NCBI GenBank assembly: GCA_030077755.1
Contig: JAQJZZ010000020.1
Location: 1,329,890-1,393,889 of the forward strand
DNA from: Filosporella fistucella
Taxonomy: Eukaryota; Ascomycota; Leotiomycetes; Helotiales
DNA: 64,000 nt
Direction: 5' to 3'
Shown here: one piece after another, positions 11,107-23,442 of the stretch
Position numbering within the stretch: the stretch's first letter is position 1
How the letters are laid out: each line of letters opens with the position of its first letter
Program-made: the position numbers and the translations under genes
Notes under the pieces: generated by a model
What the model saw: the letters and a program-made list of their open reading frames with translations, nothing else
The model's database searches: none
What the model was told of the DNA's origin: nothing

Positions 11107-12205
11107 ATGTCACCCTCAATTCTAATACACAACTACTCTGACTTTGATACGACTGTCCCGGCGACGAAAATGGACGTGAATACAAGAACTCTACTGCTTG
11201 CCCCTCCCTCCATAGCAAGTCACGAAGACAATTTGCGGCAAGTCCTTGCTTCTCACGATCGAGCACATACCGACCTTCAAATGCTCGACCGTCTCTCAGC
11301 CGGCCTCGTCAATCTTCCAGACTTTACGTACGACCTAATATTGATTCTAACTGACGCTGATGGGACAAGGTCAGAATCAAATGTATTACTTGGACGGCAA
11401 GTTATTGATGACATCGCAAAGGCATTAAAAGCCGGGGGGGGGCTGAAGGCGCAGGATGGAACATTCGGCAGTGACACAGGTGAGGCTGTGCATAGAGAGG
11501 CTATTTTAGCAGGTCTTGTTCCTGAAGGCGACAAAATGGTGAAGCCCGAATACAGTGGCAGCGAAGCAGTCCCTCTTCGTTTGCGGCGGAAGGGCAAGAC
11601 CACGGCGGTTGCCAATGCTGGACCGGCTGTGTCAATTGCAGCCGTAGCCGTCAGTAGCGAGCAGACAAGTGCCGATCTTGCATCAAGCCGGCCAGTTGAA
11701 GTGGGGTTCGTGGATTTCAGCGATGACTTTGGAGACCCTATGATGACCGAAGGGGACGATGATGATCTTATCGACGAGGATACGCTGCTCACAGAAGAGG
11801 ACCTCAACAGATCTGTACAAATCCGTACGTTGCTACGTGCCCCATATCATGAACTTTCTCTTATATCAATTTGAAAGCATACTGACATCTTGCACAGCTG
11901 CTGAGTGCATTCCAAAGGTAGGAAAGCGTCGCCGGGCATGCAAGGACTGCACATGCGGGCTTGCACAGAAGATCGCCGAGGAAGACGCTGCTAAACGCGA
12001 GAATGCCGATGCTCAGTTGAAGACTCTCAAGCTTGGTGCCGAGGATCTTGCAGAGGTTGATTTTACCGTCCAGGGAAAAGTCGGTTCTTGTGGAAATTGC
12101 AGCCTAGGTGATGCCTTTCGTTGTGACGGGTGTCCGTATATTGGAATGCCCGCCTTCAAACCTGGTGAGGAGGTCCGTCTCTTGAACAATGATGTGCAGC
12201 TGTAA
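11107..12205 (+). CDS. DRE2: Fe-S cluster assembly protein Dre2 (anamorsin/CIAPIN1)
   Basis: Exons 11107-11824 and 11898-12205 (73-bp intron, GTACGT donor, CACAG acceptor) encode 341 aa. The N-terminal half is the methyltransferase-like domain ([29 protein letters not shown]). An acidic linker precedes the C-terminal CIAPIN1 domain. That domain has C243, C254, C257 and C259 (CX10CX2CXC, a 2Fe-2S site) and [15 protein letters not shown] with C304, C307, C315 and C318 (twin CX2C, second cluster). Dre2 takes electrons from Tah18 for the early step of cytosolic iron-sulfur assembly, in cytosol and mitochondrial intermembrane space. All eight cysteines are present, so it should be functional. An in-frame ATG at 11170 ([13 protein letters not shown]) is an alternative start closer to the family's usual N-terminus. 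Confidence 0.95.
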
Positions 12206-13204
12206 AATGCTTTCTGGCTGTTGGCATTCGGAGGGACGACCGAAGATATTTTCGCCATCTTTATAGCATTAAGACTCGCATGAGGACCATATCTTATGGG
12301 AATCTTGACAGCGACCCTACGGCGCCCGCGGACTTTGAGGCGGCAAACTTCACCGTCAAGCGACTAATTCGGGCTGCTGCGCCGTGGAAATGTTGATTGA
12401 TCAACAATCAGAGCCATAGTGAACGAAAGTCCGGAATTTTAACGATGTTGGGCTTCACTCCCAATTACTAAAATGACTTTCCGGTGGGGTGTTGGTTGAA
12501 AGGTGTTCCACACTCCACAGGTCCCGGCCTATTTGTATTGTAAATTCGGAAATGTGGACATCATATTGGAGCCTACAAATTTCGTCTTTCCCCTAGCTGT
12601 GAGCTTCCACATTAGTATTGCAATATTGTAATCTTCTCTTAGAGCAGGCTACATCAAGGCTTGATATTTCAAACATATTAATTCGCCTTCTTCGTCGCCA
12701 TTCTTTAGCAGAGGTACCAGCCATTTTCAATCCTCACTATGCTTACGGTGATTGTCGATTTTGTTAGTGATAGAAAGGGAAGTACACGAGCTTTTCACAC
12801 TTTCACATCTCAAGTCCCTATGCTGAACCAGATATGAAAATTGGTAAGTTGAATATCATGGATTCCAGGGCGACCCAGTAGCCCCATTTCTTGGATTGAT
12901 GTAGAAAATTTGTCATTACTAGTATAAACGAATACTAACCACCATATGGATTTAACCTACCACATAGAAGAGCTTTGCATGAGCAGATTTCACATCTAAT
13001 CCGGAATTTTATATTGCTTATGCAGGGTGTCAAAATATAGTGCACTTAATATGTGGTTATAATGCAGCATTGCCATCCTCAGCATGAAAAGATTGCAAGA
13101 TTTCTTTTGTGTTTTATCCTGTAAATGGTGTAGTTGTCCACATGGCGTAAAGTCTAATCTGAATTACAGACAGGTTCGAGGTAATGAAAAGATTTCAATG
13201 ACCG
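12206..13204. other. Convergent intergenic region DRE2/FMT1
   Basis: One kilobase between two convergent stop codons. Composition becomes AT-richer from about 12,600. I see no open frame, repeat or RNA gene that can be supported; it presumably contains both 3' UTRs. Confidence 0.5.
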
Positions 13205-14634
13205 TTAACTTATAACTAGCCCTGGGGAATCTCTGGTCTTAGAGCGTGACTGGCCAGCTACCGAATGTGCTCGGATTTCTTGCATGGCTTTAACAGCAGG
13301 CTTCTTGTGCTGCCCTTCGATGGTTATCTGCTTCACACGGAGTAGTCCACCAGGCACCGAGAACACAACTCCATCGTCGTCTTCACTGTAATGCAACTGG
13401 CACTTCGACCCAGCTTCTTGGACAGTCATAGAGTAGAGTGTTTGCAGCTGAGGTACCGATGAATCGGTGTCTGTGCTAACAGAACGCTGGGGCATCATTC
13501 CCCTACCATGAAAACAGGTATGAGAATGAAGCCTGGGAAGCCCTGTCTTCTCCACCTTCTCAAAATCTTCAAAAACAAGGCGTTTGATACTTTCGTCACT
13601 AATGTAAACAGCACACCATAATCGCCCTAGGACTCGGTGCTTTTTCATGATGATGTTGAATGCATCGCAATGGGTCCATTCGATGTGGTGATCCAGCTTG
13701 GTTATTTTTGGAGCTGTGTACAGTGTATTGTGTGGTGGGGGTTTCAGACCGACGAGAGGTGGAACATAGAGCCGTGCTCGAAGTCCCTCAACCAAGATAT
13801 TCGCTGCCCGAGGTGCAGCGAGTTTAAGTAACTCGGAATAGGTGCATGCATCAGCATTTGGGATTGAAAACCGATGCTGGGCGAGGATGACACCCCGATC
13901 AAAAGAATTTTCGTCCAAAGTTTGGAGCGTGACACCCGTTACTCTTTCGCCACGCAGTAAAACATGATGTAGTGGCGCTGGACCTTGGAAACTGCGATTT
14001 TTCAGGCTATGTGCAGTCTAACGAGGTGGGTGGCTTTGATTCTTACTTTGGTAGCAGAGATGGGTGAACATTCAGCCCTCCATATTGAACCGCCTGGATT
14101 ATGCGTGGGGGAATGAAGAGTCCGAACGAGACTGCCACAATAAGATTGATCGAATCGCCTTCTGGCTTGGGTGGTAACTTTAAATGTTGAGCAACAAGCT
14201 GCAATAGGGGTTTGCATTCACGGCAACTCACCTGCCATCCAGTAAATGTGTCTCTCTCGTGGACTTCAAACCCCAGATTCTGAGCGGCTGCTTTTATGGG
14301 TGCTACTCGCAGTCAGATGACAGAATATGAAAATTATAACTCGTTGAGACACATTTTTACCTTCTCTGATGGTTTTTAATGATCTCCCAGTTCGCTTGCC
14401 GGGACGACAGAGCACGTCGATAGACTTGATAAACTGCGGATCGCGACAATGTTCGGCATGCAGCTTCTGTAGCGAGGCGATGCTGAACTCATCAGATCCA
14501 CAAAAAAGGATGCGTAAAGGCGACGACAGCTGTGAGTTGCAATATTTGCGGCGACGAGCATTCAAGAGGTCCCGCCCAATCCGTAGCTGTGTAAGATGCA
14601 TAAATCTGCTACGCGAAGGGCAAATTATCACCAT
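13205..14634 (-). CDS. FMT1: Mitochondrial methionyl-tRNA formyltransferase
   Basis: Exons on the minus strand 14634-14361, 14302-14047 and 13991-13205 give 438 aa. Introns are 14303-14360 (58 bp) and 13992-14046 (55 bp; an alternative acceptor 16 nt earlier would insert a few residues). The enzyme transfers formyl from 10-formyl-THF to initiator Met-tRNA in mitochondria. The fold starts at RILFCGSDEF (residues 41-50). NVHPSLLP (169-176), followed after the splice by NFQGPAPLHH, is the active-site loop of the family. GVTLQTLDENSFDRG follows. The N-terminus (residues 1-38) is Arg-rich and nearly free of acids, fitting a mitochondrial presequence. The open frame extends upstream to an ATG at 14763, and a third ATG lies at 14601; 14634 is my choice. 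C-terminal 150 residues are less conserved but intact. Confidence 0.9.
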
Positions 14635-15484
14635 TGTTGCTGATTTTCTTCCATTGGGAAATTGTACTTGTACTGTACAGTCCCAATGCTCTGCTCTCAC
14701 GATAAAGGAAGTAATGTGGTATGATGTGACGTTGGAGGAGAAAAAGGGGGAGGAGGCATGCATAGGCGGGAATTACCTACCTAGTACAGTAGAGTATTAA
14801 TATTTATGCAGTGGCTCGTGGTACTAGTACTACATAGTCGGCACGTACTGACTGTTCCTCCATGGGTAGAGTGGACATCGGGGCATGTCTTGCATCTTCC
14901 TCACTTCGAAATGGACTCAATTTCAATCTCAATATTCAATGGACTCGAAAGAGTAAATAAGTAGCGCGTATGTCTGATTACCTAGTTAAGGTAAAGTATT
15001 TGTACTTGTACTAGTACCGGTGCTTATATTATACTTCGTGCTTATACTACAGATGTTACATGACCTAACGACGAGGTAGGGAGGCGGGGGCGGGCAACTT
15101 ACAGACGTAGCATTGCAGGTACAGTAGGTACCTGTACTTTACCCCACTCTTGGGGTCGAGTCATACTAGTAGTAGTACGAGAAACTCCGTAAGCGCCTCT
15201 ATTTCCACTTTAATCCCACTTCCATTCTCCCCCAAGCTTGGAAGTTACGCACATGCGGCCGCTAGCCCTATATTGTTTCTGATACCTCCACTACCCCTAC
15301 CTCGATCCTTTCCTCTACCACTCTCAACCTCACCTGAAGGGATTGACGGAAGCGTTTGGGATAGCCATCGCAGTGCGAATATCGGCACCAACTCAACAAC
15401 GCTATAACCCTTCACCAGCCACATCGTGTATTGCGATCCTCGACTTAAGACTACTCGCCATATCCCTCAAGTGAAGTAAATGCA
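14635..15484. promoter_or_regulatory. Divergent intergenic region FMT1/CCZ1
   Basis: The 850-bp region must contain both promoters. It has dense GTACTTGTACTAGTACC, CTAGTACAGTAG and TACTAGTAGTAGTAC words at about 14780-14835 and 14995-15175, similar in flavour to those in the 9.8-10.8 kb spacer. A pyrimidine-rich leader precedes the CCZ1 ATG. No TATA box can be assigned with confidence. Confidence 0.45.
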
Positions 15485-18132
15485 ATGGCTCTAGCAACAG
15501 AGCAAACTCAGAAAGCCACTCCAGCACAACTCGGGTTTTTGGCAATCTACAATCCTTCACTTGGCACCACGGACGAAACATTGCATAATCAGATTGTTTA
15601 TTACAGCCCCAATGACCAACATCGAAGGCAGCGCGAGGCAAGTGCTAGCCAGCATGATTTGGATCTTGCGCGGCGCGAACAAAACAATGAGCAGCTGCGG
15701 CAGATCGGACTTGCCCAAGGTATGGTAGAATTTGGTCGCAGTTTTTCAGACGGACATAATGTGGATACCGTGGATACCCAGAAATCTCGGATTATTCTTC
15801 ACGAGTTGGAGGCCGGCTGGTGGATTTTGGCAGTTAGATCTGTCCCTGCGATAAGGTGATACAGCTAATGGAGACTCAGTCAATACACCTTACAGTCCTT
15901 CCTACAAAGTCCAAGCCTGTCGTTGGGAAAGGAATGGACCCTCGTCAGCAAGAAGCCACTGAATACTCATCAAGGGAACTCAAACCCCCGATACTCCTTC
16001 TTAGCGATCTCTTACGGGCGCATTCCACATTTCTCATCCATCATGCCTCGTCTATGAGCGCGCTGTTTGTACGCACAAGGAGATCGAAATTTCTAGGCAT
16101 TCTTGGTCGATACTGGGACATGTTTTTATCAACATGGAATGTACTTATGCATGGAAATCCGGCAACAAGTCTGTACGGGGGTATCAAAATTGCAGCTTGT
16201 GGGGAGCTCGGTATCGGAGTTGGTGAGGAGGACCGGGGGAGCGGTGAACGGGAAGTTCTTGAGGGTTTCATGGATCGGGTTGATGGACTCGTTGACGTTA
16301 TTGTATCCAGATTTGAGCCTCCAGAGTTGGGAAGCAACCCCAACGCTGGCAAGGACGGTGTGTATGAAATAGGAGAGCCTGTTGAGCCTTGGCTTGGTTC
16401 TGGACAGGAGCCAAAAGTTGAGGATGGGATTGTTTTTCTTGGAACTGGCGCTCTATCAAGGAAGTCGCTGTGCGATGTGTCGCATTGGGTTGAAGATCTT
16501 TTCCGATGGGGAAAACACGCTTACGGGGTGATTGATAACCCTGCAGCGAATCGACGCACGAAGAAGATTGTGCCTTCTCGCTCCCTAGGGGATGACAACA
16601 ATTCCCAGACGGCGGCACTGAAGTCGGGACAAGCCCACGATGTTGGTATCCCAGAACAGATATCTGGTCTTAAAAGTCCAAGGAGCCAACAGATAGGAGC
16701 CAACGCCGCACCCCCTCCAGTGACCGATATCAACAAGTCATCGGCTGGTCTATATTCCAAAATTGGGCGGCCACCTTTGCGCAGAGACACGTTTGGCTTG
16801 GCTGATTCTGATGGAGATTCACCAAAGGACAGTAAATTGCTACAGTACCTCAAACTGGGCTACGGCACCCATTGGTCGTGGGGCGGCGCAGTGGCCAATG
16901 TCAACTCTGAAAATGTGCAAATGAAGCAGGATTCCGAGATCATGGGCGGTGGTTTCGGCGACTTATCAGATGGATCGGTCAGCCAACCAACAAGATCCTC
17001 TGAAGCTCCCGATGATTCCGCGGGGCACTATCTCATTGGCCTGCTAGGAGATATTGAGAATGATCAAGGGGATCACTTGAATTGTGGCCCGGACGAGTCA
17101 AGATCCTATCCTGCTTTTGATGATAGCAATGATCGATTACTTCTGAGAACTTTGACTGTCGAGCTGGAACGAGAGGTAGATGCTAGAGCAGAAGCCGATA
17201 TAAGTATTGACCTCGGAACCACTGAAACTGAAGCCAGCTTCAAAGCAGTCAGTTCAGAGCATACTGGTACATCCAATACCTCCTTTGAAAGTCAAGACCG
17301 CAACAAGTCAAAAAAGGTTCGAGTTGTTGTTTATGTAAACCAACCATTCATATTTGTGTTCCTCTTTGAGATAAGGACAGATGCGCTTGCATTTGCAAGC
17401 CTGTATCGTTCACTCCACAGTCAAATAAAGCCACTGATCAAACCACTTATCGCTTCAACAAGGTTTCGAGTATCAAAGCCTCACATCACTGCAGGCGAAC
17501 CTAATTCCCCAGTATTCGATCTAGTTTGGGATCCGAAGCTCTTGACTATCAGCTCCACTATACCAAATATTCCTGATCCCTTCCAGGCCCAACCACGAAC
17601 TTTAGAGTCACAACATTGGTCTCGGATTGATGCTTTGAATACACATATGCAAATTATCAACACATATATCGCCGGCTACTCCACCGAATATGACTCGGAA
17701 CGGACTTGCAAGACAAGCCGTGGTTGGTGGATAGTATGGACAAGAATTCCCGATCCAGAATGTTTAGTAGCTTCTTCGGGCCAGGAGGAGACTCGGGAGC
17801 CTGCTAGTGAGGACATGGCAAACATCTCGGACTCTATGCAAGCCACAGTTGATGAGTCGCGAGAGACGAGCACATTTGGAGCTAGCCTCAAATCAGGACC
17901 AGCTCATCCTTTCTTTGGGGCGGCTGCAGACACAAGTACTAAGCAACTATATGCCAAAGAGATTATCCTAATAAAGAGAGCAAGTAATAAAGAAGGCTTT
18001 AACCCAGCGAATGGGTTAGTAGTAGAGGATTCAAAAACTAAGAATAATACAAGTTGGATTCCTATGAAATTAGTCCAAGGGATTGGAATAGATACAAAAA
18101 GGTATATAGAAGAATTATTAAAAAATAACTAA
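15485..18132 (+). CDS. CCZ1: Vacuolar fusion protein Ccz1
   Basis: Exons 15485-15832 and 15880-18132 encode 866 aa. The 47-bp intron has a weak GTTAGA donor, GCTAAT branch site and CTCAG acceptor. The junction reads GWWILASIHLTVLP, which fits the family. Ccz1 pairs with Mon1 as the exchange factor that activates Rab7/Ypt7 on late endosomes, autophagosomes and the vacuole. The first longin domain occupies the N-terminus (LGFLAIYNPSLG at about 17-28; RIILHELEAGWWILA). A long low-complexity middle follows, then a C-terminal part with KKVRVVVYVNQPFIFVFLFE. The C-terminus YIEELLKNN looks complete. From about 17,940 codon usage becomes strongly AT-rich, and the stop codon sits at the edge of the AT-rich transposon block, suggesting mutational drift without loss of frame. 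Confidence 0.9.
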
Positions 18133-21100
18133 TTTATTATTTATTTTAATAAATATTATTTAACTTAAGACTGCCTTTTTTTTTAAAAAAAAATACCTTT
18201 AATTATAATTAAGGCTTTTAAAAAATGAGAAATAAATATAATCTTAATTATATTAATAATTTTAAAATAAAATAAAATAAAATAAAATTAAGAAATTAAT
18301 TTAAAAGTAAATATAAAAGGAATTTAAATTATTTTAAAATATATTTTAAAAGGTCTTTTTCCTTTAATTAAAAATTTTATATTATTTTTATATTAAATTT
18401 AATAATATTATAATTTGCTTTTATATATAATTTTATATATAATAATTTGAATAAGGTTTAAAAAACTTTAATATAAAATTATATTTTTATAAATTAAAAT
18501 AATAAGCTAAAATTATACTTAAATATTTAGGCTTAATTTTTTTTAATAATTTTAAATAAAAATTTAAAATATTAAAAGTATGCTTGATATAAACTTATAA
18601 TATATTAAATTAAATATTTAAAATAATACAATTTTTTTAAGAAGAAATAAAAAAGATTCTTACTTTCTTTAATTATTAAAAATAAAAATAAAATAAAAAT
18701 AGAATAAAACCTAATAAATATAAAAAGGTAAAGCTTTAATTAAATCTATATCAATTTTTTTTAAAATATATATAAAAGAAATTTAATATTAAAGTATTAA
18801 TATAAGTATTAACTTAATTTATAAATATAAGATCTTAAAGGAATTAATAAATATATTCTTAAGACTTAAATAATTAATATATAATTTTAAAAAATAGAAT
18901 AAATAGAATAAATAAAAATATAAGTAATTAATTATTATATAATTCCATAATTAGCTTATATTTTAAGTATTTTTTCTTTTTCTTTTATAGCTTTCTTAGC
19001 TTTTATAATATAAATATTTTTCTTATTTATTTTATTATTTCCTTTTCCTTTATAATATTAGATTTTATAATAATAAGGTTTATAATTAAAAAAAGAAATA
19101 AAATAATAAGTAAAAGTGCTTTTTTATTATTTATCCTTTATATTATTATATTAATATTAAAGGTTTTTATAAGAATTTATTCTTATATTATAATATTATT
19201 TAATATTTAAGCTAAATTAAAATAATTATGTTTTTGAAATATTTTAAAAAGGAAAATAAGAAATAAATTATAAAATTAACAAAAGTAAATAATAGAAAAA
19301 TATAAAAAAATAATATTAAAAAAAGAAATATAATTTAAAACTTATATTTTTTACTTAATTCCTTAAGAAAATTATTTTTATTTTTTACTTTAAAGCTAAT
19401 TGTAAAATACTTTAAAATATAAAAATAAATATTTTCTTTTTAAATTATATTTTTATTAATTTATTAACAAGTATTAATTAATTAACTTAAGGTTTTTATT
19501 AGCTAAGTTAAGAATATATTTATATATATATAAGGAATTTAGTTTATTTATATAATTTAATATTATATTTTCTTATCTTTTTATCTTTAAATTATAAGAA
19601 AATAAATATAAATTGCTAATAGCTTTTTTTTATTTTCCTTATTTACTTAATTAATTATTTTAATTATAAATGAATTAATTTAAGTTTTTATTAATTTCTT
19701 AAATTTACTAAATTAATTAGCTTTAAAATTTAAAGTTTAATTTATTTTAAAGAAATTATTATATATTTTAAAGTTAATAATATTATAAGAGCCTTAATTC
19801 CTTTATTAAATATTATTCTTATAAATAATAAAATTAGTAAAAAATATTTAAAAAAATATAATTTATTTATTAATTTAAAAATAAGTCTTTATGCTTATTT
19901 AAATAAGATGAAGGTATTTTATAATTTTATTTAATAGCTTATTAAGTTTAAGAAATATAAATTATATTAATTTAATAATAATAAATTATAAAATATTTTA
20001 TAAAGTCTTTAATAAAATCTATAATTTAATTTTTTTTATTATATATTCGCTCTTAAGTATAATTAAAAGCTTTTAAGATAATTAAATTTTTTATATTTTA
20101 AAATAAAATTATAAGTTAAGCATTATTAATAGCTTTAATATTATTTAAAAGAAAGCTATTAATAAGTAAATTAGGCTATATATAAAAAGAATATAAAAGG
20201 TTATTTATAATAAATATATTATAATTTTCTTTTTAAAGAATTTATAAATTTATATATTAAAATAAAAATTTGTTAGATAATTAAATATTATTATATTAAT
20301 CAATTACAATAAATATGAATAAAATTAAATAGATAATTAATAAGCGATTAAATTTATAATTAAAAATTAAAAGATTAATTAAAAACCCTAATATATCAAA
20401 AGCAAGCTAACTTAATTTAATTAAAATTAATAAAAACTTTATATTATTATAATTAAATTCCTTTAATTTTTCTTATATTATTTATATATAAAGGAATATC
20501 TTTTAATACCCTTGAAAAATACTTAAAAACTTTTATAAGAATAAATTGTTAGATTTATAATTATTAAATTTTTCTTTAAAGAGAAAAAAAAAAAAAAAGA
20601 AGGGAGAAAACTTTTTTAAGAAAAGATTTCTCATAATCTAACCGTAATAAGGTATTATAAAATTATATTTAGGCTCATTAATATTATTATTACTTATATT
20701 ATAAGTTACAGCTTCCTATTATGGCTTAGCGTCTTTATATAAATATTTTTAGGTTTTTTAAACTTTTAAAAAGTTTTAATAACTTTGGATTTTTAATTAA
20801 TTAGCTAAATTGATATAATGTATTACGCGTTCTTATATGTAATTATTAATTAATAATATTATATAGCTTATTATATTATTAATATTAATAATGGATTTCT
20901 AATTAATAAAATTTATTAAAATTAATTATTTGAATATTTAAATCGAGTTAATTCTTATATTTAAGAATTAAATAAAAAGTTAAGTAAAAAATATACTTAT
21001 TATTATTATTCCTTATTAATAAGCCTTATAGCTTAAGCGATTCTTTTACTCTCCTTTTATATATATATATATATAATAAAGGTTTACCCCTTATTTATAT

Positions 21101-22023
21101 TATATATTATATATCTTATAGGTTATAAGCCCGGATTTTTGCTAATCGCTAAATAAGAAGTAATATTACTTTTACTTCTAATTCAAGATTATTAAGTGAT
21201 TTAAACCCTATTTAAAGCCTTAATATAAATATATATTACTACTTATAATAAAATCTGTGGCTTGCGTCCCTAAGACTAAGTTTAAGCGAGGGAATAAGCT
21301 TAAACCTCTAGAAGCTATTAGGATTTATATCCCCTATATATAAGACCATAGCGGTTATATAGCCTAATTCTCATACCAAGGTTCCCACCTTATATTTACT
21401 TATTTATAGCCTTAGAGGAGGTATAAATAAAAAATAAAGGCGTGGCTATTCTATTATAAATAGTTTAAATTATATTAATTATATATTTAATATAATTTAT
21501 AAAAAGGCATCCTCGGAGAGGGTTAAATTATATTAAATATTACATTTATTAATATAAAGAAAATTGCCTTAAGTAATTCTTATTATTATTAATAATAATA
21601 AGTATATTTGAATGAATATATTAAAATAATAATAATAAAAGTGAAAGAAATAATAAGTAGTTAATAAGAACTATAAAAAGACCTTATAAAATAAAGCAAT
21701 TATAAGGGCATAAGGATAATTAAATAATTATTATTTAATAATTATTAATAATTAATCTTATTAAGTTACTATTATGAGATTTAAAAATAATTATTAAAAT
21801 CTCAATTCTTTATTATTTATTTTTAAATAAATATAAGGATTATAATAAGAATTATTATATTATATATTAATTAAGGTCTTATTAAATTATAATTGATTTA
21901 TATATCAATTTATTAAAAGTAAATTTTTTAATAAATTTTTAAATTTTTTTTAAAAAATTACTATTATTTAAAAAGTAACTTCAATATAATAAGGATATTA
22001 AATTAGTTTTAATAATTAAATAA
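18133..22023. other. Very AT-rich region without genes
   Basis: About 3.9 kb, nearly all A/T, with no coding frame. CpA and TpG are scarce and TpA abundant, as expected after RIP. Landmarks are a 15-A run at 20584-20598, a (TA)n run near 21058-21075 and a less AT-rich islet at about 21,240-21,450. It may hold the 5' LTR and leader of the downstream copia element and older decayed repeats, but no boundary is identifiable. Confidence 0.6.
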
Positions 22024-22121
22024 TTATTCTTAAGTTATTATAACAAAAATAAGCTATTATTAGCTTATTATATTGTTTCTTAAGTTATACTTATTATAAT
22101 TATATTATAACTTAAGAATAA
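22024..22121. repeat. Inverted repeat upstream of copia gag
   Basis: Arms TTATTCTTAAGTTAT (22024-22038) and ATAACTTAAGAATAA (22107-22121) are perfect reverse complements separated by 68 bp. A third copy of TTCTTAAGTTAT lies near 22078-22089. It ends 21 bp before the gag ATG, so it is in the element's leader or LTR end. Function unknown. Confidence 0.7.
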
Positions 22122-22142
22122 TAATATTAATATTACTAATAA

Positions 22143-23010
22143 ATGGCTTCCTTTAAAGGACCTAAATTAATAGGTAAATCTAATTATATAAAATGGCTTA
22201 ATAAAGCTAAGCTATTTCTAGAAATAAATGGTTATATGGCTTATATAAATAACACTATTAACCCACCTAATAAATCGCTTTATTACAAAGATAATAAGCC
22301 CATAACTCCTGAATTAAGAGTTAAATATAAGGAAAGATATAGCGATTTTATTAAAAATAATAATAAGGCCTTAGGTGCTATTAAATCTATTATATCCTTA
22401 GAAAATATAAATAGATTTAAGGATAAAAATAGTGCTAAGCTTCTTTGGGAAGCGATTAAAGCCACTTATAGCGATTCTAGCTTTGAATTAATTGATAAAT
22501 ATTTAAATCAATTAATAAAAGCTAATTATACTTCTTTTAAAAATATAAACGAATATACGGCTAGTATATAAAGCTCGGCTATTTATTTAAAAAAAATTAG
22601 GCTATAAAATGCCAAATCCCTTTATAGCTTAGATTATATTTAAGGGATTAAATAATAATTTTAATTCGCTAATTAGTTGAAAATATAAAGAAATTAATAA
22701 TAACTTAAGTAATATTAATATTAATAAATTAATTAGCGAATTAATCGCCAAAGAAAGCCGTTTTAATAATAATTTAAAAGCTAATAAGACTTTTAAATAT
22801 TATAAAAATAAAAATAATAAGAATAATATTACTTATTATAAATATTATAATAAAGAAGAGCACTTAGAATCCAAGTATTTTATTAAATATCCTAAATTAA
22901 GAAATTTTAATTCTAATTCTAATTCTTTTAAGAATAAGAATAAAAATAAGAATAAAAATAAAAAGTATTTTAATAAAAGTAATAATTCAGATAAAAACCC
23001 TTATATCTGC
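22143..23010 (+). pseudogene. copia gag relic with zinc knuckle
   Basis: The ATG at 22143 opens a 142-codon frame starting MASFKGPKLIGKSNYIKW, the usual copia Gag start. A TAA at 22569-22571 and a frameshift in the A-run near 22590 break it. TAG at about 22627 (likely from a Trp codon) and TGA at about 22678 (likely from Arg) follow. The frame then runs to a decayed CCHC knuckle around 22800-22880, where the first cysteines are now tyrosines, followed by KEEHLESKYF. All lesions except the frameshift are G:C-to-A:T changes. Confidence 0.75.
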
Positions 23011-23025
23011 TATTAATAATAATAA

Positions 23026-23442
23026 AATAATTTTAGACTCAGGTGTATTTAACCATTATACGCCTAATAGGAATTGGCTTATTAATTATAAGCTAGTTAA
23101 TAATTCCTTTATTATTATTGCAAATGGATTTAAATTAGCTATTATATTAAAGGAATAAGTAATATACTTATTTTAGCTAATAATAAGGAAATATTAATTA
23201 AAGGGATTAATTATATCCCAAATTTAAAAGCTATTTTATTATTTATTAAAACCCTTATAAATAAAGGATAGAATATTACTTTTAATAGTAATATAGCTAA
23301 AATAGTAAATAATAAAAATATTATTATTATTATAGCAAATTGGATTAATAACGCATATTATCTAAATTTAAAAATTGATAATAAATATTTAAAAAACGTT
23401 ATTTATCAAGTAAATAAAAATATTAATATAAGTAAGTTTAAT
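23026..23442 (+). pseudogene. copia protease relic
   Basis: IILDSGVFNHYTPNRNW at about 23025-23080 contains the D-S-G aspartic protease active site of copia elements. A frameshift near 23150 and a TAG at about 23270 interrupt the frame before the integrase part. Confidence 0.65.

Noticed and set aside
10746..11141. 131-codon frame overlapping the DRE2 start
   Set aside because: Out of phase with DRE2, composition of a pyrimidine-rich leader, no domain.
14047..14231. A possible intron at a GTGAGT site near 14231 in FMT1
   Set aside because: The frame stays open and reads conserved protein through this site, so no intron is needed.
14369..14800. 143-codon plus-strand frame opposite FMT1
   Set aside because: It is the antisense of FMT1 exon 1, whose protein is clearly recognisable.
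20584..20598. A-run as the tail of a LINE-type element
   Set aside because: No reverse transcriptase or other LINE coding remains upstream; simple homopolymer in an AT-rich background.
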